NCBI GenBank assembly: GCA_021828925.1
Contig: JAJZCT010000173.1
Span: 1-7,033 of the forward strand
Direction of reading: 5' to 3'
Source of the DNA: Planctomycetota bacterium
GTDB taxonomy: Bacteria; Planctomycetota; Phycisphaerae; WQYP01
Length of the DNA: 7,033 nt
The notes under the pieces are model-generated. The model worked only from the letters and a program-made list of their open reading frames with translations, had not been told where the DNA came from and did not search any database. Made by a program: the position numbers and the translations under genes. Below, in pieces: positions 4,348 through 7,033 of the stretch (its first letter is position 1; every line of letters begins with the position of its first letter).

Positions 4348-6465
4348 TTATGCGTGAATTAACAACGGAATATCCTGCGGCAGTTGATCGGCCACAGCCG
4401 TAAGTGTGTCGCCCTGTAATGCCCGTAGCATGGTGCCCCGATGGGAAACGCCCATCAGCAGCGCATTAACCGAGTATGTGGCCGCAAAATCAAGAATGGT
4501 ATACGCTACATCCGGTGAAACGGCATAAATCGGCACCAGTGGAACCTCCGCCTTGGTGCATACGTCCTGCGCTTTGCGGAATGTGGCAATGGCCTCGTGG
4601 TCTTCTTCCAGTGTCGGTCCTTGACTATCGGCGGCAAACGCAAGATTCAACTGACGCACGAAAATGACAAAAAGAATCGCCCCTGATTGCTTGGCATATT
4701 GTGCCGCAAAATCCAACAAGCGGGGAGATCCTCGTGTGGCCACGAGTACCTTGGGCATGGACATTTCCAATTCTTTTCCAGGCGTCCCAAAAGCCAATAG
4801 CTCACGTGATGTCTGCGCCTCAAGCTTGGCCGCCTCGGATGCCTTGATTTTCGGTGCCAGCAAACGTAACTGATAGATCGCCGTGACGGCCAAGATGAAA
4901 AAAATTGCGACTGCCGCAAATAACCACCCGGCGTAAACGGGGTAGTGGTGCAAAAGTACCAACGCCACCTTCAGCATGGCCAGGCTGATTGCGAACGCCA
5001 GAGCGGAACTTACCGCGAGGACCCGCGATCGTACTACCGCACTTAGACCGGGATACTGTTTGGTGTAAAAGCGCGCAAGTAGTCCGCTGGCCAGAACACT
5101 AAGGGCAAATATCAGGGCCTCATGTTTTTGAAGCGCCAACGTAAGTTCGATGGCGGCCATAATCACGCCGACCGCCGCCAGATATATTCGCTCCCACGTT
5201 TGAAGTTTGAGTTCCCGATTTATAGCCGCACTTGAAAGGTTAATCGTAATGGCGCCCACCACGCCAATAGCATATAAATCACCGAGGGTGCTTAGGCTGT
5301 GAAAAATACTCAAAATCAGAACGGGAACAATCACCGCCGGTATCAGCGCCAGCCACGGTACACCAAACATATTGAGTCGGGATAAGAAACGCGGTAATTC
5401 ATTATCCCGGGACATCGTGTACTGAATACTCATCATGGCGCCAATAGCGGTGTTGACTGCCGAAATAAGTAATAATCCAAATACTATGCCGCATATCCAG
5501 CCGAAAGGGCGGCCGACAAAATCGCTGGCCATCACGCGTAAAACTTCATTTTGTATCTCATTTTCACGATGGTAGTTGGTATCCATCCGGTTGACCTGTC
5601 CAACCATTTGCGGATGGCTTTGCCAGTCTGGATGGCGGGCCTTGAACACATGTACCTGATGATGCAGAACCACCGCCGGCGTAGTAAACTTCTCCCGCGG
5701 CTTGCTTGGGTTCGGGCTTAAGGCGCACATGCCTACCGCCAATATCGCGTTTAAGACTACCACTTCCACCAGCACGGGTAAAATCGTCTTGCGGGCAGTC
5801 GTCTTGACGGGACGAACCATTACGCCGGTCATGTTCGCCACCGCTTCCACGCCTGAAAGCGCCAGAACAACATTGACCAGGGCGAACCATTGATCCCCTA
5901 AATTCCCGGTAAGCTGTCCGTGCGTCATGATTCGGTGCCAACCGGTAGCCAGATGTGGCACGCTGAATACGGTTATAATCAGCGTCAACACAAATGTGGC
6001 CAGCGCCGCCATCAGGGCCAGAACTCCCACTTTCCGCAGTCCAAAATAATTTAAAATACCAATGAGGATAATGGCGCCAATGCCACAAATCGGTACCAGT
6101 GGGCCGTCATTGGGCACGCCGATATATTGCATCCCGTCATAAGCGGACATTGCCGCTGTGACAATAAAATCCGCACACAGCAAAAGCGCCCCAATGACCG
6201 CCAACTGTCGACTTAAATGTTTGGCCGAGGAGTAAACTCCGCCGCCATCCGGAAAGCATCGACAGATGATCGTGTACGCCCAGCCCACCAAGGCAACCAG
6301 CGCCCCAACAGCCAAAACATACCAGAAACTCTGATATAGCGAATAAAAGAACGCCAGGCCGAGAACGTAAAAGCGACTCGTGCCCCAATCACCATATAAA
6401 ATGCCGGAAGCGTGATACCACTTGAGTTCCCGCGGGCGTTCGTTATGTCGAACCGAATGATCCAT
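4348..6465 (-). CDS. APC-superfamily permease with C-terminal USP-like domain, Kup/KimA- or amino-acid-permease-like (705 aa)
   Basis: This is an inner-membrane transporter fused to a cytoplasmic regulatory domain. Residues about 25-535 form 12-14 hydrophobic helices of the APC fold. The first helix has GDWGTSRFYV (25-34), close to the GDxGTSPLY signature of Kup potassium transporters. PDGGGVY (72-78) follows the second helix. A polar loop of about 70 residues (about 249-319), probably periplasmic, separates helices 7 and 8. After a charged linker (about 538-568), the fold from MPKVLVATRGSPRLLDFAAQ (about 570-589) to the end resembles a universal stress protein, ending LLMGVSHRG...LQGDTLTAVAD. 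The usual ATP-loop GS is GD here, so nucleotide binding is uncertain. KimA-type potassium importers also carry a USP-like domain that binds c-di-AMP, but amino-acid permeases with USP domains exist too. The ATG at 6465 has GGAG 4 nt upstream; a TTG at 6483 is possible. A HAD phosphatase gene follows. Confidence 0.88.
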   Translation of the reverse strand: MDHSVRHNERPRELKWYHASGILYGDWGTSRFYVLGLAFFYSLYQSFWYVLAVGALVALVGWAYTIICRCFPDGGGVYSSAKHLSRQLAVIGALLLCADFIVTAAMSAYDGMQYIGVPNDGPLVPICGIGAIILIGILNYFGLRKVGVLALMAALATFVLTLIITVFSVPHLATGWHRIMTHGQLTGNLGDQWFALVNVVLALSGVEAVANMTGVMVRPVKTTARKTILPVLVEVVVLNAILAVGMCALSPNPSKPREKFTTPAVVLHHQVHVFKARHPDWQSHPQMVGQVNRMDTNYHRENEIQNEVLRVMASDFVGRPFGWICGIVFGLLLISAVNTAIGAMMSIQYTMSRDNELPRFLSRLNMFGVPWLALIPAVIVPVLILSIFHSLSTLGDLYAIGVVGAITINLSSAAINRELKLQTWERIYLAAVGVIMAAIELTLALQKHEALIFALSVLASGLLARFYTKQYPGLSAVVRSRVLAVSSALAFAISLAMLKVALVLLHHYPVYAGWLFAAVAIFFILAVTAIYQLRLLAPKIKASEAAKLEAQTSRELLAFGTPGKELEMSMPKVLVATRGSPRLLDFAAQYAKQSGAILFVIFVRQLNLAFAADSQGPTLEEDHEAIATFRKAQDVCTKAEVPLVPIYAVSPDVAYTILDFAATYSVNALLMGVSHRGTMLRALQGDTLTAVADQLPQDIPLLIHA

Positions 6466-6710
6466 TATACTCCGGCCTGCCAATTTCTCCCGCTGTCGGC
6501 GAAAACTGCCGCCAATATCAGGCTCTTGCCCAGCGAACTAAGACGCGATGGTATACCGATATCGTCGCCAGTCAAGCCACCCGCGTGTGCAGCCAGGCAG
6601 AACCTCGAAGCCATCCGGTGACGATTTAAATTGTATGTTACGTTCCATTTTTTCGATTTTCATGCGATATTAGCTTTCTGGCAAGTGTGAATCTGATTTG
6701 GAGAAAAGTT
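6466..6710. other. 245-bp divergent intergenic region between the permease and epimerase genes
   Basis: The region must contain the start signals of both divergent genes. I see the permease site GGAG (6470-6473, minus) and the epimerase site GGAG (6700-6703, plus). An AT-rich stretch at about 6621-6672 includes TACAAT on the minus strand (6635-6630) and GATATT on the plus strand (6666-6671), but neither has a credible -35 partner. A short plus-strand open frame across the permease start is a shadow of that gene. Confidence 0.45.
6700..6703 (+). promoter_or_regulatory. Ribosome binding site deciding the epimerase start
   Basis: GGAG lies 7 nt before the GTG at 6711. This favours a protein starting TQRILITGG after the initiator, with the Rossmann strand at the extreme N-terminus as in the family. 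The earlier GTG at 6687 has no binding site. Confidence 0.55.
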
Positions 6711-7031
6711 GTGACGCAAAGAATTTTAATTACCGGTGGGGCGGGGTTCATTGGTTCACACCTCGCGGAAAGCCTGCTGCAACGTGGTGACTCGGTTTAT
6801 ATATTAGATAACGAATCTACCGGAACGCGAGCCAATATTGAACATCTTTTTTCCAATCGGCAGTTGCGCTTTATTCCCGGCAGTATCATGGATGAAGCGG
6901 TGATATCCCGCCTGGTGGGGACGTGCCATTATGTTGTTCATTTAGCCGCGGCGGTAGGCGTGCAGTATATTCTTGATAACCCGCTGGAAAGTATTCTTAC
7001 CAATGTGGTGGGAACCGAGCGTGTGGCTTGA
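6711..7031 (+). CDS. NAD-dependent sugar-nucleotide epimerase/dehydratase, N-terminal fragment with probable frameshift
   Basis: This is the N-terminal Rossmann part of an extended short-chain dehydrogenase acting on nucleotide sugars (GalE / UDP-glucuronate decarboxylase / dTDP-glucose dehydratase group). Visible are ITGGAGFIGSHL (7-18) with Gly9, Gly12 and Gly15 in GxxGxxG, and LDNESTG (32-38) with Asp33 at the end of the second strand to hold the NAD ribose. HLAAAVGVQYILDNP (77-91) and TNVVGTERV (97-105) follow. Catalytic Ser/Tyr/Lys residues would lie beyond the window. The frame stops at TGA 7029-7031 right after V105, where the family reads GTxxVLxAA. Removing one G near 7025-7026 gives V-L-D and keeps the frame open, so a frameshift or base error is likely. 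The GTG start at 6711 has GGAG 7 nt upstream. Specificity cannot be judged from this part. A cell-surface sugar or exopolysaccharide role is typical of the family. Confidence 0.8.
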   Translation: MTQRILITGGAGFIGSHLAESLLQRGDSVYILDNESTGTRANIEHLFSNRQLRFIPGSIMDEAVISRLVGTCHYVVHLAAAVGVQYILDNPLESILTNVVGTERVA

Positions 7032-7033
7032 CT

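Noticed and set aside
5564..6088. 174-codon minus-strand open frame within the permease
   Set aside because: It is an out-of-frame shadow of the permease gene, rich in Gly, Arg and Ser and without family features.

Overview
The window looks like chromosomal DNA of a Gram-negative-type bacterium of roughly 50% GC. My best guess is a planctomycete, possibly Phycisphaerae-like. That rests mainly on remembered resemblance of the adjacent FabZ-type dehydratase and long acyl carrier protein to paired proteins in that phylum. It is an inference, not a search result. Start codons are varied (ATG, GTG and TTG), but every start chosen here except that of the HAD gene (GAGG 11 nt upstream) has a GGAG/GAGG-like ribosome binding site 4-9 nt upstream.

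Layout: (1) Positions 1-207 hold no supportable gene. (2) 208-528 (-) is a small ArsR-type repressor with a long leader and a good promoter (TTGACA-16-TATTAT) at 702-729. (3) 529-1001 is a 473-bp divergent regulatory region with an inverted repeat, TGTCAA-N8-TTGACA, beside the repressor promoter. (4) 1002-3618 (+) is a three-gene cassette: a FabZ-family hotdog dehydratase (TTG start), a 134-residue acyl carrier protein and a 14-TM DHA2/EmrB-type exporter (GTG start). (5) 3646-6465 (-) is a convergent two-gene unit: a permease of the APC superfamily with a C-terminal universal-stress-protein-like domain, followed by a beta-phosphoglucomutase/YqaB-type HAD phosphatase. (6) 6711 to the window end (+) is the N-terminal part of an NAD-dependent sugar-nucleotide epimerase/dehydratase. 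Its frame appears broken by one extra base about 8-11 bases from the end.

How the genes may work together: the repressor could control itself and the divergent cassette. The cassette pairs acyl-ACP chemistry with an exporter and encodes no ketosynthase in this window, so it could modify or export an acyl product whose elongation enzymes lie elsewhere. The permease has a Kup-like GDxGTS signature, a GGGxY signature and a cytoplasmic USP-like domain. This overall plan recalls KimA/Kup potassium importers as well as amino-acid permeases, so its substrate is open. No RNA genes, insertion sequences, CRISPR arrays or convincing intrinsic terminators were found. The most unusual items are the insertion within the ACP fold, the ketosynthase-less ACP/dehydratase/exporter cassette under a cysteine-poor ArsR regulator, and the permease-USP fusion.
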